From Neisseria sicca (GTDB lineage: Bacteria > Pseudomonadota > Gammaproteobacteria > Burkholderiales > Neisseriaceae), in NCBI RefSeq assembly GCF_017753665.1, contig NZ_CP072524.1, forward strand, positions 2,502,408 through 2,566,407: a stretch of DNA of 64,000 nucleotides. Direction: 5' to 3'. The notes under the pieces were generated by a model, which was not told where the DNA came from, did no database searches, and was given only the letters and a program-made list of their open reading frames with translations. Of this stretch, positions 1 through 8,167 are shown one piece after another (the first letter of the stretch is position 1; each line of letters begins with the position of its first letter). The translations under genes and the position numbers were made by a program.

Positions 1-1020
1 GGCTTCCCCCAAACGGTTCAGCCCGATAAAACGCATCACGCCGCTACTGACCTTTTTGTCATGGCTCATATGGCTAATCCATTTTTCAAACGGGAATTTA
101 GGCGGCAATGACGGCAATCCTGCGGCCTCCATTAAAACAGCGATTCGACGTGTGTCCGCATCGGAAATTTTACCCAATTCTTCGGATAATCTACCTGCCA
201 GCACGCAACCCGCTGCCACTGCCTCACCATGCAACCATACTCCGTAACCCATTTCCGCCTCGATGGCGTGTCCGAAAGTATGGCCAAGATTAAGCCACGC
301 GCGGATACCTTGTTCGGTTTCATCTTTGACAACAATGTCGGCTTTCATTTTGCAGCAGTGATATACCGCCTGCGTCAATTTCTCTTGGTTTTGCGCCATC
401 AAATCCGCAACATTTTGTTCCAACCACTCAAAGAAATCAACATCGCCAAGCGCACCATATTTAATAACTTCCGCCATACCTGCCGATAATTCTCGGCGCG
501 GCAAGGTCTTCAATGTTTCCAAATCAGCCAAGACCGCCTGCGGTTGGTAAAACGCACCAATCATATTTTTTCCAAGCGGATGGTTGATGCCCGTCTTCCC
601 ACCTACTGATGAATCCACTTGACTCAACAGAGTTGTCGGGATTTGGATAAACGGCGCACCTCGCTGGTACGTTGCAGCGGCAAAGCCGACCATATCGCCG
701 ATTACCCCGCCACCCAATGCAATTAGTGTGGTTTTCCGTTCGGCCCTGTTTTCCATCAATCCGTCAAAAATAAGGTTCAATGTCTGCCAGTTTTTATATT
801 TTTCGCCATCCGGCAAGATAATGCTGAAATGCCTGATACCGATTCTGTCCAAACTCATTTGAAGACTTTTCAGATATAAAGGCGCAACAGTCTCGTTGGT
901 TATGATTGCGGCCGTTTTATTCAAATAAGGCTCAAGTAAACTATCAGCCTGACCGATAAGATCGTACCCGATAAAAATAGGATATTGATGAGACGGAGTT
1001 TGAACAGTCAAAGTACGCAT
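1..1020 (-). CDS. aroB: 3-dehydroquinate synthase, 3' end cut by window edge
   Basis: Second step of the shikimate pathway: converts DAHP to 3-dehydroquinate, using NAD and a divalent metal, in the cytoplasm. Translating the minus strand from the ATG at 1020 gives an open frame to the left edge (about 340 residues of a roughly 360-residue family). It contains the glycine-rich GGGVIGDMVG segment, AEVIKYG, GHTFGHAIE and LHGEAVA, which hold the metal ligands Glu, His and His. An AAGGAG Shine-Dalgarno lies just upstream. In pathogenic Neisseria aroB follows aroK; here no aroK is present upstream, where an insertion sequence and repeats are found instead. Identification is firm; only the last residues lie outside the window. 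Confidence 0.96.
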   Translation of the reverse strand, partial: MRTLTVQTPSHQYPIFIGYDLIGQADSLLEPYLNKTAAIITNETVAPLYLKSLQMSLDRIGIRHFSIILPDGEKYKNWQTLNLIFDGLMENRAERKTTLIALGGGVIGDMVGFAAATYQRGAPFIQIPTTLLSQVDSSVGGKTGINHPLGKNMIGAFYQPQAVLADLETLKTLPRRELSAGMAEVIKYGALGDVDFFEWLEQNVADLMAQNQEKLTQAVYHCCKMKADIVVKDETEQGIRAWLNLGHTFGHAIEAEMGYGVWLHGEAVAAGCVLAGRLSEELGKISDADTRRIAVLMEAAGLPSLPPKFPFEKWISHMSHDKKVSSGVMRFIGLNRLGEA

Positions 1021-1070
1021 AGGAGAAGACTCCTTGTCAAAATAAATCATGTGGGAACAACGCAAAATAA

Positions 1071-1153
1071 TATACGCTTGCCGCTCCGTTGAAAACTGAC
1101 TAGATGATAAAGAACGTTTTATCAAGCAAAACCAATAGGGCTGCAAGCGTATA
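1071..1153. repeat. 11-bp inverted repeat (TATACGCTTGC/GCAAGCGTATA)
   Basis: TATACGCTTGC at 1071-1081 is repeated exactly inverted at 1143-1153, enclosing 61 bases. It lies upstream of aroB, between it and the insertion sequence. It could be a small mobile remnant or a regulatory hairpin. Nothing else identifies it. Confidence 0.4.
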
Positions 1154-1158
1154 ACTAA

Positions 1159-1198
1159 AGGTCATCTGAAACCGTTTTTATTACATTTCAGACGACCT
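1159..1198. terminator. Uptake-sequence inverted pair
   Basis: AGGTCATCTGAA (a one-base variant) faces TTCAGACGACCT across a short spacer. Such inverted uptake-sequence pairs are a common neisserial terminator form. This one sits immediately outside the left end of the insertion sequence. Confidence 0.5.
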
Positions 1199-1202
1199 AA
1201 TC

Positions 1203-2080
1203 TGTAGAAAAACATCGCGTTGTTTACACCACAGGTTGAGAAAAATAAGCCTGCAAGACCTCAAACGGCGTATCGCCGTTCAAACTGCGGTGCGGCTTCA
1301 CAGTGTTATAGAAATTAATAAAGCGGCACAACTCCTTTCGCCGGTGTTCAGGACTGTCAAACAACTGTTTCTCATGCCACATCTCCATCAGGGTGCGGAT
1401 AACACGTTCCGCCTTACCGTTGGTCTGTGGACGGGCAACCCGGGTAAACTTTTGACCAATCCCGTTCTCATAACAGGCTACACCAAAAGCATGGTTGGCC
1501 GAGCCTTTATATTCCGTACCGTTGTCGGAGTAAACGCACTCAATCAGATATGGGCAGGGATCAATCAGGTGTTCGGTCAGAAACTTGGCGGCACTGTCTG
1601 CAGTTTTGTCCGGCAAAATGGCGGCGTATAGCTCCCTTGAGAAATCGTCGATGGCGACAAACAGGTAATCCCGCTTATCGGTGGCTTTCTGCCCTTTGAG
1701 CAGCGGCAGCCGTTTGGTATCGAGATGTACCGGCTCTCCGGGGTAGGATTTATTGTAGCGTTTGGCCTGCTTTTTGAGTTTTTCCTGAATACCGCGTTCT
1801 ACCTTGGCCAGGCGTTTCATTCCGTACTTAGCCTGTTTGAAACGGTTGTTGGTACTGGTTTGGGGTTTGAGCAGTCTGCCTCTTGCGGCTTTAAGGGCGC
1901 GGTAAATGGTGACGCGGCTGACTTGGTAGCGGCGTGCCAGGGAGGTGATGCTTTCCTTCCCCTGCGTGTAGGCCAGCCAAATGGCTTGGCGGTGGTGCGG
2001 GGTGAGACGTGTATTTTTGTGTATGTTCATGTTTCAGTATTCTCCTGGAAATACTGTAAACAATGCTACTGGTTTCTACA
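1203..2080 (-). mobile_element. IS481-type insertion sequence with terminal inverted repeats
   Basis: One transposase gene fills the element. The ends form an imperfect 26-bp inverted repeat: TGTAGAAA-N9-TTGTTTACA at 1203-1228 matches the complement of 2055-2080, with 17 of 26 positions identical at the outer and inner blocks. No clear target duplication was found in the flanks, so the exact boundaries may be off by a few bases. Total length is 878 bp. It separates aroB from its usual upstream neighbours. Confidence 0.8.
1224..2030 (-). CDS. IS481-family DDE transposase
   Basis: Cut-and-paste transposase of 268 residues. An N-terminal helix-turn-helix (about residues 10-50, with LARRYQVSRVTIYRAL) is followed by an integrase-core domain. 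The catalytic triad appears intact: Asp104 in VHLDTKR, Asp169 in VYSDNGTEY and Glu208 in TNGKAERV. The C-terminus has the YNTVKPHRSLNG segment typical of rve-type transposases. The frame is uninterrupted, so the element may still be active. Its stop codon lies inside the inner part of the left inverted repeat, which is normal for compact insertion sequences. Confidence 0.92.
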   Translation of the reverse strand: MNIHKNTRLTPHHRQAIWLAYTQGKESITSLARRYQVSRVTIYRALKAARGRLLKPQTSTNNRFKQAKYGMKRLAKVERGIQEKLKKQAKRYNKSYPGEPVHLDTKRLPLLKGQKATDKRDYLFVAIDDFSRELYAAILPDKTADSAAKFLTEHLIDPCPYLIECVYSDNGTEYKGSANHAFGVACYENGIGQKFTRVARPQTNGKAERVIRTLMEMWHEKQLFDSPEHRRKELCRFINFYNTVKPHRSLNGDTPFEVLQAYFSQPVV

Positions 2081-2140
2081 CTTAGATTGATTTGAAACCC
2101 AACGAAAACCGGATAATTCGCAATGTCGGTTTCGACAACC

Positions 2141-2210
2141 TATAGTGGATTAAATTTAAACCAGTACGGCGTTGCCTCGCCTTGTCCTGATTTAAATTTA
2201 ATCCACTATA
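2141..2210. mobile_element. Short Correia-like element (70 bp)
   Basis: Begins TATAGTGGATTAAATTTAAA and ends with the inverted TTTAAATTTAATCCACTATA. The core CCAGTACGGCGTTGCCTCGCCTTG joins the two halves of a Correia element, lacking the centre present in the 107-bp copy at 52111. Correia elements are non-autonomous miniature inverted-repeat elements of Neisseria that insert at TA. Here TTTAAA replaces the AACAAA block of the meningococcal form. It looks like an internally deleted derivative. Confidence 0.8.
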
Positions 2211-2218
2211 ATTTGTCT

Positions 2219-2253
2219 AAAGGTCGTCTGAAAAGCGTTTTCAGACGACCTTT
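2219..2253. terminator. Uptake-sequence inverted pair, glnE-side terminator
   Basis: AAAGGTCGTCTGAAAA-GC-TTTTCAGACGACCTTT is a perfect stem with a tiny loop and A/T-rich ends. It can terminate glnE (minus strand) and is bidirectional. Confidence 0.65.
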
Positions 2254-2272
2254 GGTTTTGTCGGTGTGAATG

Positions 2273-2358
2273 GTAGCGTGGGCTTTGCTCACGAAAATGG
2301 CAAGTAAAAGAGGTTGTCTGAAATTTGGGGTGTGGTTCGTGGGCAGAGCCCACGCTAC
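2273..2358. repeat. 86-bp inverted-repeat element, copy A
   Basis: Starts GTAGCGTGGGCTTTGCTCACGA and ends with the inverted TCGTGGGCAGAGCCCACGCTAC, so it is bounded by 22-bp near-perfect terminal repeats, each itself able to fold. The centre carries GTCTGAAATTTGGGGTGTGGTT. A second copy of the same length lies at 54063-54148 and differs at about 13 of 86 bases without gaps. No coding frame. Confidence 0.65.
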
Positions 2359-2431
2359 GGGTTTGCAGTGATTCGTAGGTGGAACTCACGCTATGCGGTT
2401 AATGACTTAATTCCCCTTCGTAATACCTGCT

Positions 2432-5122
2432 TTATCCGAGCTTTGCTTCTTCGCCGAACACTTCCCGCCACAATTTCCTGACATTGCCGTAATGGGACAG
2501 CAATTCGTCGGTTACTTCGGTTTTTTCCGCGTCGCGCAGTTTGGTGTTGTGCTGCTGCTGGCGGTAGAAGCGGTAGGCGGTGCGGCTTTGTTCGGCGAGG
2601 GTTTTGTCGATGAGGCCGCAGTCGGCGGCGATGTTCAAGAGGGCGATGTTGCCGTAGTTGTCGAGGAGTTGCGGATATTTTCGGGCATGGGCAAGGATGA
2701 GGTATTGGACGATAAATTCGACGTCGACCACGCCGCCGCGCGCGTATTTGACGTTGTTGTCAACTGGCGGATGGGTGGGGAACATTTTTTCGCGCATTTC
2801 GATGATTTCGCCTGCCAAGGCGGTTTGGTCGCGTTCGGCGGTGAGGATTTCGGTGCGGATGCGGTCGAAGGCCGTCTGAATTTCGGGTGTGCCGCAGATG
2901 AAGCGGGCGCGGGTGAGGGACTGGTGTTCCCATGTCCATGCGTTTTCGCGCTGGTATTTTTCGAAGGCGGCGATGCTGTGGGCGAGGAAGCCGGCGTCGC
3001 CGTTGGGGCGCAGGCGCAGGTCGGTTTCGTAGAGGCTGCCTGCGCCGGTGGCGGCGGATAGCCAGTTGGTCAGGCGGCGGGCGAGGCGGCTGTACACGTC
3101 GCCTGCGTCGGGATGGGGATCGTCGTAGAGGTAGACGAGGTCGAGGTCGGAGGCGTAGCCGAGTTCTTTGCCGCCGAGTTTGCCGTAGCCGACGACGGCG
3201 AATTGCGGGGTGTCGCGGTGTTTTTTGGGCATGTCCGCCCATGCGCACGGCAGGGCGGCGGCGAGGATGGTGTCGGCGAGGTCGGAGAGTTGGTCGGAGA
3301 GGGATTCTACGGTCCACAGTCCGGCGAGGTCTTGGACGGCGAGGCGGAAGACTTGGGCGTGTTGGAAGCGGCGCAGGGTGTCCATTTGCGCTTCGGTGTC
3401 GCCGCCGCAGGCTTTGAGGTCGTCTGAAAGGGCGGTGGCGAGGGCTTGCCAGTCGAACGCGGTATCCAAAAGCTGCGCGCTGATGAGTTCGTCCAGCAGA
3501 ATCGGGTATTTGCTCAGATACGCCGCCACCCATGAGCTTTGGCTCATAATCTGCGCCAGTTGCGCCAAGGTTTGCGGATGTTCGTTGAGGAAGGCGAGAT
3601 AGGCGGAGCGGCGGCTGATGTTTTCGAGGAAGTCAAACAGCCGCATCAGCGTATCGGTCGGGTTGTTTTGCTCGGCCGCCGCCTGTACCAACAGCGGCAC
3701 AATGGCGTCAAAACGCGGCTGGGCGTGTGCGGAAAGGTGGCGGTATTTATGGCCGTGCCGGATTTGGTCGAGCCTTGCGACGATGGTTTCGGCATCGAAC
3801 CCGTGTTCTTTCAGACGACCTTGCCGCTCTTCTTCGTCGGGTTTGTCCTGCCATGCCCACTGCCATTCGCTGTTGTCCTGTGTTTGCTCTTCGGGTTCGC
3901 TCAAAATTTCGTTGAACAACTGATTGACCTTGTTACGATGAACGTTGAGGTCGTCTGAAAAGGCGGCGTAGCTGTCGAAACCCATGCTTTCGGCGAGCAG
4001 TTGCTGCTGTTCGGGCGAGGCGGGCAGGGTTTGGGTTTGCTGGTCGTCCCAGTATTGCAGGCGGTGTTCGACGTCGCGCAGGAAGCGGTAGGCGGCAAGC
4101 AGGGTTTCGACGTTTTCAGACGGCATGATGCCCAATTCGGCAAGTTTCATCAGCGTTTCCTGCGTGCCTTTCAGTTGCAGAGCGCGCATTTGTCCGCCGC
4201 GTATCATTTGGAAAATTTGGGCGATAAATTCGACTTCGCGGATGCCACCTGCGCCGAGTTTGATGTTGTCCGCCATGCCTTTTTTACTGACTTCGCTGCG
4301 GATTTGGCGGTGCAGGTTGCGCATCGCTTCATACGCGCTGTAATCCAGATATTTTCGGAACACAAAAGGGCGCACCAGCGCTTTGATGTCGTTCGGATAT
4401 GGCGTAACCACGCGGCCTTTGCACCATGCGTAGCGTTCCCATTCGCGTCCCTGCGTAATCAAATATTGCTCCAGCGCAGTTTCGCTCAATACCAGCGCGC
4501 CGGAATCGCCGTCCGGCCGCAGCCGCATATCAACGCGGAACACCTGTCCGTCGGCGGTGATGTCGTTCAGCAGCGCAATCAGTTTCTGCCCGACTTTGGT
4601 GAAAAATTCCTGATTACCGCGTTCGCGCCTGCCGTCGGTGTCGCCCGATTCGGGATAGACGAAAATCAAATCGATGTCGGAAGACACGTTCAACTCATAG
4701 CCGCCCGCCTTGCCCATCGCCACCACGCTCAAATGTTGCGGCGATTTGGTATAACGTCCGATCGGCGTGCCGTACATGTCCCGATAATAGGCGTAGGCGA
4801 AATCCAGCGCGGTATTGACGGCAAAATCGGCAAACAGCGTAATCGTGCGGGTTACTTCGTTCAAATCGCTGATGCGGTTTATATCGCGCACGATAATCTG
4901 CGACACCACATAACGGCGCAACTCGCGCAACTGCCGCGCCAATTCTTCCTCGTTTTCTTCCGCGCGGATTTTGTCCCAGTCGGCAAAGGCTTGGAAATCT
5001 GCTTCAGTCAAAACCTTGTCCAGCATGGGCAGGAAGATTTCGGGCTTGAGTTTGCCGTTGTCGAGCTGGCGGGCAAGGAAGAGGGAATGGCGGCGGGCGG
5101 TGTCGAGGCGGTTGTCGGACAT
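2432..5122 (-). CDS. glnE: Bifunctional glutamine synthetase adenylyltransferase/deadenylase
   Basis: Adds AMP to, and removes it from, glutamine synthetase in response to PII and glutamine, tuning nitrogen assimilation. The 896-residue length is close to the usual 940. Two nucleotidyltransferase domains are visible: the N-terminal deadenylase half with SSDIDLIFVYP (residues 147-156), and the C-terminal adenylylating half with SDLDLVYLYDD, each followed by a helical PII-responsive region. It is monocistronic here, between repeats on the 3' side and a degenerate Correia-like sequence on the 5' side. Several internal uptake words encode FQTT, GRLK or LSDDL peptides. Confidence 0.97.
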   Translation of the reverse strand: MSDNRLDTARRHSLFLARQLDNGKLKPEIFLPMLDKVLTEADFQAFADWDKIRAEENEEELARQLRELRRYVVSQIIVRDINRISDLNEVTRTITLFADFAVNTALDFAYAYYRDMYGTPIGRYTKSPQHLSVVAMGKAGGYELNVSSDIDLIFVYPESGDTDGRRERGNQEFFTKVGQKLIALLNDITADGQVFRVDMRLRPDGDSGALVLSETALEQYLITQGREWERYAWCKGRVVTPYPNDIKALVRPFVFRKYLDYSAYEAMRNLHRQIRSEVSKKGMADNIKLGAGGIREVEFIAQIFQMIRGGQMRALQLKGTQETLMKLAELGIMPSENVETLLAAYRFLRDVEHRLQYWDDQQTQTLPASPEQQQLLAESMGFDSYAAFSDDLNVHRNKVNQLFNEILSEPEEQTQDNSEWQWAWQDKPDEEERQGRLKEHGFDAETIVARLDQIRHGHKYRHLSAHAQPRFDAIVPLLVQAAAEQNNPTDTLMRLFDFLENISRRSAYLAFLNEHPQTLAQLAQIMSQSSWVAAYLSKYPILLDELISAQLLDTAFDWQALATALSDDLKACGGDTEAQMDTLRRFQHAQVFRLAVQDLAGLWTVESLSDQLSDLADTILAAALPCAWADMPKKHRDTPQFAVVGYGKLGGKELGYASDLDLVYLYDDPHPDAGDVYSRLARRLTNWLSAATGAGSLYETDLRLRPNGDAGFLAHSIAAFEKYQRENAWTWEHQSLTRARFICGTPEIQTAFDRIRTEILTAERDQTALAGEIIEMREKMFPTHPPVDNNVKYARGGVVDVEFIVQYLILAHARKYPQLLDNYGNIALLNIAADCGLIDKTLAEQSRTAYRFYRQQQHNTKLRDAEKTEVTDELLSHYGNVRKLWREVFGEEAKLG

Positions 5123-5155
5123 TTCGGATTCCGTTTGGAAAGATGGCGGGAATGG

Positions 5156-5225
5156 TAGAGTGGATTAACTTTAAATCAGGACAGGGCGAGGTAATGCCGT
5201 ACCGGTTTAAAGTCAAGGCACTATA
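5156..5225. mobile_element. Degenerate short Correia-like element
   Basis: TAGAGTGGATTAACTTTAAATCAGGACAGGGCG ... GCCGTACCGGTTTAAAGTCAAGGCACTATA retains the Correia ends and outer core, but the right arm is decayed. About 70 bp, the same deleted form as at 2141, in the glnE promoter region and transcribed away from dapD. Confidence 0.7.
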
Positions 5226-5240
5226 TCATAGCAATCTTGG

Positions 5241-5278
5241 AGGTCATCTGAAACAGCAAAACACCTTTCAGACGACCT
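5241..5278. terminator. Uptake-sequence inverted pair
   Basis: AGGTCATCTGAA and TTTCAGACGACCTTT face each other with a 14-base loop between the divergent glnE and dapD genes. There is no obvious gene for it to terminate, so it may serve only as an uptake word pair. Confidence 0.4.
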
Positions 5279-5381
5279 TTGCAAAAGCTGACGGCAAAGC
5301 GTTTACATGGCAAAATACCGCCTGTTTGCGGGTCATCCGAATTTTTCAGACGACCTTTTACCCTCTTCAAAAGGAATCCCC

Positions 5382-6203
5382 ATGTCTTTGCAAAACATCA
5401 TCGAAACCGCCTTTGAAAACCGCGCGGACATCACCCCGACCACCGTTACCCCCGAAGTCAAAGAAGCCGTGTTGGAAACCATCCGCCAACTCGATTCAGG
5501 CAAATTGCGCGTCGCCGAACGCTTGGGCATAGGCGAGTGGAAAGTCAACGAATGGGCGAAAAAAGCCGTCCTGCTTTCCTTCCGCATCCAAGACAACGAA
5601 GTCCTCAACGACGGCGTGAACAAATACTTCGACAAAGTGCCGACCAAGTTTGCCGACTGGTCTGAAGACGAATTCCGCGCTGCCGGTTTCCGCGCCGTAC
5701 CCGGTGCCGTTGCGCGCCGCGGCAGCTTTGTTGCTAAAAACGTCGTTTTGATGCCGTCTTATGTCAACATCGGCGCATACGTTGACGAAGGCGCGATGGT
5801 CGATACTTGGGCGACCGTCGGTTCTTGCGCCCAAATCGGTAAAAACGTCCACTTGAGCGGCGGCGTCGGCATCGGCGGCGTACTCGAACCCCTGCAAGCC
5901 AGCCCGACCATCATTGAAGACAACTGTTTCATCGGCGCGCGTTCCGAAATCGTCGAAGGCGTGATTGTCGAAGAAGGCAGCGTGATTTCCATGGGCGTGT
6001 TCATCGGACAATCCACCAAAATCCTCGACCGCACCACCGGCGAAATCTACCAAGGCCGCGTACCGGCAGGCTCGGTTGTCGTGTCCGGCAGCATGCCTTC
6101 CAAAGACGGCAGCCACAGCCTTTACTGCGCCGTCATCGTCAAACGCGTGGACGCACAAACCCGCGCCAAAACCAGCGTGAACGAATTGCTGCGCGGTATT
6201 TAA
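5382..6203 (+). CDS. dapD: Tetrahydrodipicolinate N-succinyltransferase
   Basis: Transfers succinyl from succinyl-CoA to tetrahydrodipicolinate in lysine and meso-diaminopimelate synthesis. 273 residues, the usual size. The N-terminal helical domain is followed by a left-handed beta-helix of hexapeptide repeats (about residues 105-235, with GAYVDEGAMVDTWATVG and GGVGIGGVLEP). The start at 5382 is preferred over upstream in-frame codons because AAAGGAA precedes it and the product begins MSLQNIIE as in other DapD proteins. The upstream extension would only translate uptake-sequence DNA. Confidence 0.97.
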   Translation: MSLQNIIETAFENRADITPTTVTPEVKEAVLETIRQLDSGKLRVAERLGIGEWKVNEWAKKAVLLSFRIQDNEVLNDGVNKYFDKVPTKFADWSEDEFRAAGFRAVPGAVARRGSFVAKNVVLMPSYVNIGAYVDEGAMVDTWATVGSCAQIGKNVHLSGGVGIGGVLEPLQASPTIIEDNCFIGARSEIVEGVIVEEGSVISMGVFIGQSTKILDRTTGEIYQGRVPAGSVVVSGSMPSKDGSHSLYCAVIVKRVDAQTRAKTSVNELLRGI

Positions 6204-6290
6204 TCGGCAAACAGAAAAGGGGAGAGGTCGTCTGAAATAGCGCAAAACATAAATGTGTTTCAGGCAAATGGTTCCCTTGTTCGAATGGAA

Positions 6291-6334
6291 AGAGGTCGTC
6301 TGAAAACCGGATTTCGGGTTTTCAGACGACCTCT
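6291..6334. terminator. dapD terminator, uptake-sequence pair
   Basis: AGAGGTCGTCTGAAAACC-GGATTTC-GGTTTTCAGACGACCTCT forms a long stem followed by a T-run (TTTGTTT). Convincing rho-independent terminator downstream of dapD. Confidence 0.75.
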
Positions 6335-6526
6335 TTGTTTACGATATGTGGCGATATTACGTTGTATGACTTAAGATAGAGAAGTCGAAAAATATAATTT
6401 AAAACAATATATTATCCTGTTTTTCTAGAATTGTTGTATGCAATCGCGTATAATTCTGCGATTAATTTGTTTAACGGTCGTATCAGACGCAGGCCGTCTG
6501 AAACCGGATACAGGAGCCCAATTACC

Positions 6527-7132
6527 ATGATGACCTTATATTCAGGCATTACCTGCCCGTTCAGCCATCGCTGCCGTTTCGTGTTGTACGAAAAAGGCAT
6601 GGATTTTGAAATCAAAGATGTCGATATTTTCAACAAACCCGAAGACCTTGCCGTCATGAATCCGTACAATCAAGTACCTGTTTTGGTTGAACGCGACCTC
6701 ATCTTGCACGAGTCCAACATCATCAATGAATATATCGACGAACGTTTCCCGCATCCGCAACTGATGCCCGGCGATCCCGTGATGCGCGGACGCGGGCGTT
6801 TGGTGTTGTTCCGCATGGAAAAAGAATTGTTCAACTACGTTCATGTTTTGGAAAACCCCAACGCGACCAACAAAGAACAGGCTAAAGCGCGCGAAGCCAT
6901 CGGTAACGGGCTGACAATGCTGGCTCCTGCTTTTGCGAAGAGCAAATACATCCTCGGCGAAGATTTTTCTATGATTGACGTAGCGCTGTCTCCCTTGTTG
7001 TGGCGGCTTGATCATTACGACATCAAACTCGGCAAATCCGCCGCACCTTTGTTGAAATACGCCGAGCGCATTTTCCAACGCGAGGCCTTCATCGAAGCGC
7101 TGACGCCCGCCGAGAAAGCCATGCGCCGATAA
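6527..7132 (+). CDS. sspA: Stringent starvation protein A
   Basis: RNA polymerase-associated protein with a glutathione-S-transferase fold that alters transcription during starvation and acid stress. 201 residues. The N-terminal thioredoxin-like half has SGITCPFSHRCRFVLYEKG and the NPYNQVPVLVERDLILHES segment; the all-helical C-terminal half follows. Start chosen at 6527, after CAGGAG; an upstream in-frame extension would translate non-conserved sequence. sspB follows after 19 bases, so the two form the conserved sspA-sspB operon. A GGCCGTCTGAA uptake word lies just upstream. Confidence 0.96.
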   Translation: MMTLYSGITCPFSHRCRFVLYEKGMDFEIKDVDIFNKPEDLAVMNPYNQVPVLVERDLILHESNIINEYIDERFPHPQLMPGDPVMRGRGRLVLFRMEKELFNYVHVLENPNATNKEQAKAREAIGNGLTMLAPAFAKSKYILGEDFSMIDVALSPLLWRLDHYDIKLGKSAAPLLKYAERIFQREAFIEALTPAEKAMRR

Positions 7133-7151
7133 GCTTCCGAAAGGAGATACC

Positions 7152-7568
7152 ATGACGACTTCGACCAAACCCTATCTGCTTCGTGCCTTATATGAATGGT
7201 GTACGGACAATGGCCAAACGCCGCATCTGGTCGTTTGGGTTAACGAACATACCCGCGTACCCATGCAATATGTCCGCGACAATGAAATCGTACTGAATAT
7301 TGGCCCGACCGCCAGCCATAATCTGAATATCGATAACGATTGGATCAGCTTTTCCGCCCGTTTCGGCGGGGTGGCGCACGATATTTGGATTCCCGTCGGC
7401 CATGTTATCAGCATCTTCTCCCGCGAAAGCGGGGAGGGGATGGGGTTCGAAGTCGAGCCTTACGAAGCGGATGCTTCCGGTAATGAGTCGCAGCAGGAGC
7501 CGGCGGCAGATAAGCCGACTGACAGCGGGCCTGCCAAGTCGGGCAAGGTATTGAAGTTCGTCAAATAA
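7152..7568 (+). CDS. sspB: ClpXP adaptor, stringent starvation protein B
   Basis: Tethers ssrA-tagged peptides to the ClpX unfoldase. 138 residues. The N-terminal substrate-binding domain (about residues 1-105) begins TKPYLLRALYEWCTDNG and contains RFGGVAHDIWIPVGHVISIFSRE. A disordered linker follows, then a short C-terminal ClpX-binding tail (KVLKFVK), as expected for SspB. A strong GAAAGGAG site sits upstream, and it is cotranscribed with sspA. Confidence 0.95.
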   Translation: MTTSTKPYLLRALYEWCTDNGQTPHLVVWVNEHTRVPMQYVRDNEIVLNIGPTASHNLNIDNDWISFSARFGGVAHDIWIPVGHVISIFSRESGEGMGFEVEPYEADASGNESQQEPAADKPTDSGPAKSGKVLKFVK

Positions 7569-7572
7569 AACG

Positions 7573-7609
7573 AAAGGTCGTCTGAAAGTAGATTTCAGAC
7601 GACCTTTTT
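7573..7609. terminator. sspAB terminator, uptake-sequence pair
   Basis: AAAGGTCGTCTGAAA-GTAG-ATTTCAGACGACCTTTTT, a tight hairpin with a T-tail on the plus strand and an A-rich left edge; lies between the converging sspB and GNAT genes. Confidence 0.8.
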
Positions 7610-7651
7610 ACTGATACGCATGATCTTTCAGGTTAGGTTCTTTGGGGAGGA

Positions 7652-8149
7652 TTACGTTATCTGTTTGCCCAAGATGACCACATCCGCTTCAAATGTTTCC
7701 AAATCGCACACTGCGGGCAATCTGCCCCATTCTTGAAAACCGAACGAGTGGAAAAGATGCAGGCTGGGGTGGTTGTGTCCGAAAATCACGGCCAAAACGT
7801 TTTTAATACCCAAGGAGGGCGCACGCTCCAGCATATTGCGTAGCAGGATTTTACCCACGCCGACCCCGCGCATATTGTGTCGGACATAAATACTGATTTC
7901 CGCGCTGATGTGAAACGCGTGGCGCGGATAATAATCGCTGAAGCTGCCCCATGCCAGCAATTCGCCGCTATGGTTTTTCAAGACATAAAGCGGGCGTTTG
8001 CCGGAATGTGATTCAAACCAAGGCTTACGGGTTTCGATGCTGACGGGCGATAAATCGGCGGTGGATTGGCGCGCTTCAATCGTACTGTTGTAGATTTCGA
8101 CAATGTCGGGCAGGTCTTCTGTTTTTGCCGGAGTAATCGTGTATTCCAT
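7652..8149 (-). CDS. GNAT-family N-acetyltransferase (phosphinothricin acetyltransferase type)
   Basis: 165-residue acetyl-CoA dependent acetyltransferase. The acetyl-CoA pyrophosphate-binding loop is RGVGVGKILLRNML (about residues 94-107), preceded by AEISIYVRHNM; the C-terminus has HPSLHLFHSFGFQEWG, typical of the PAT/YncA subgroup, which acetylates small amines or amino-acid analogues. The true substrate cannot be read from sequence. It is followed downstream by no gene on its strand and preceded by the isochorismatase-fold gene 18 bases away, so the two are probably one transcript. Confidence 0.85.
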   Translation of the reverse strand: MEYTITPAKTEDLPDIVEIYNSTIEARQSTADLSPVSIETRKPWFESHSGKRPLYVLKNHSGELLAWGSFSDYYPRHAFHISAEISIYVRHNMRGVGVGKILLRNMLERAPSLGIKNVLAVIFGHNHPSLHLFHSFGFQEWGRLPAVCDLETFEADVVILGKQIT

Positions 8150-8167
8150 TTTCAGACGACCTGCCGG

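Noticed and set aside
2760..3533. Arg/Pro-rich open frame overlapping glnE
   Set aside because: Alternate-frame translation of a GC-rich gene, composition not protein-like.
4001..5158. Long open frame opposite glnE (385 codons)
   Set aside because: Antisense shadow of a GC-rich gene; no start signal or family motif.
5307..5381. Upstream extension of dapD
   Set aside because: It would translate uptake-sequence DNA; the ATG at 5382 has the ribosome site and the conserved N-terminus.
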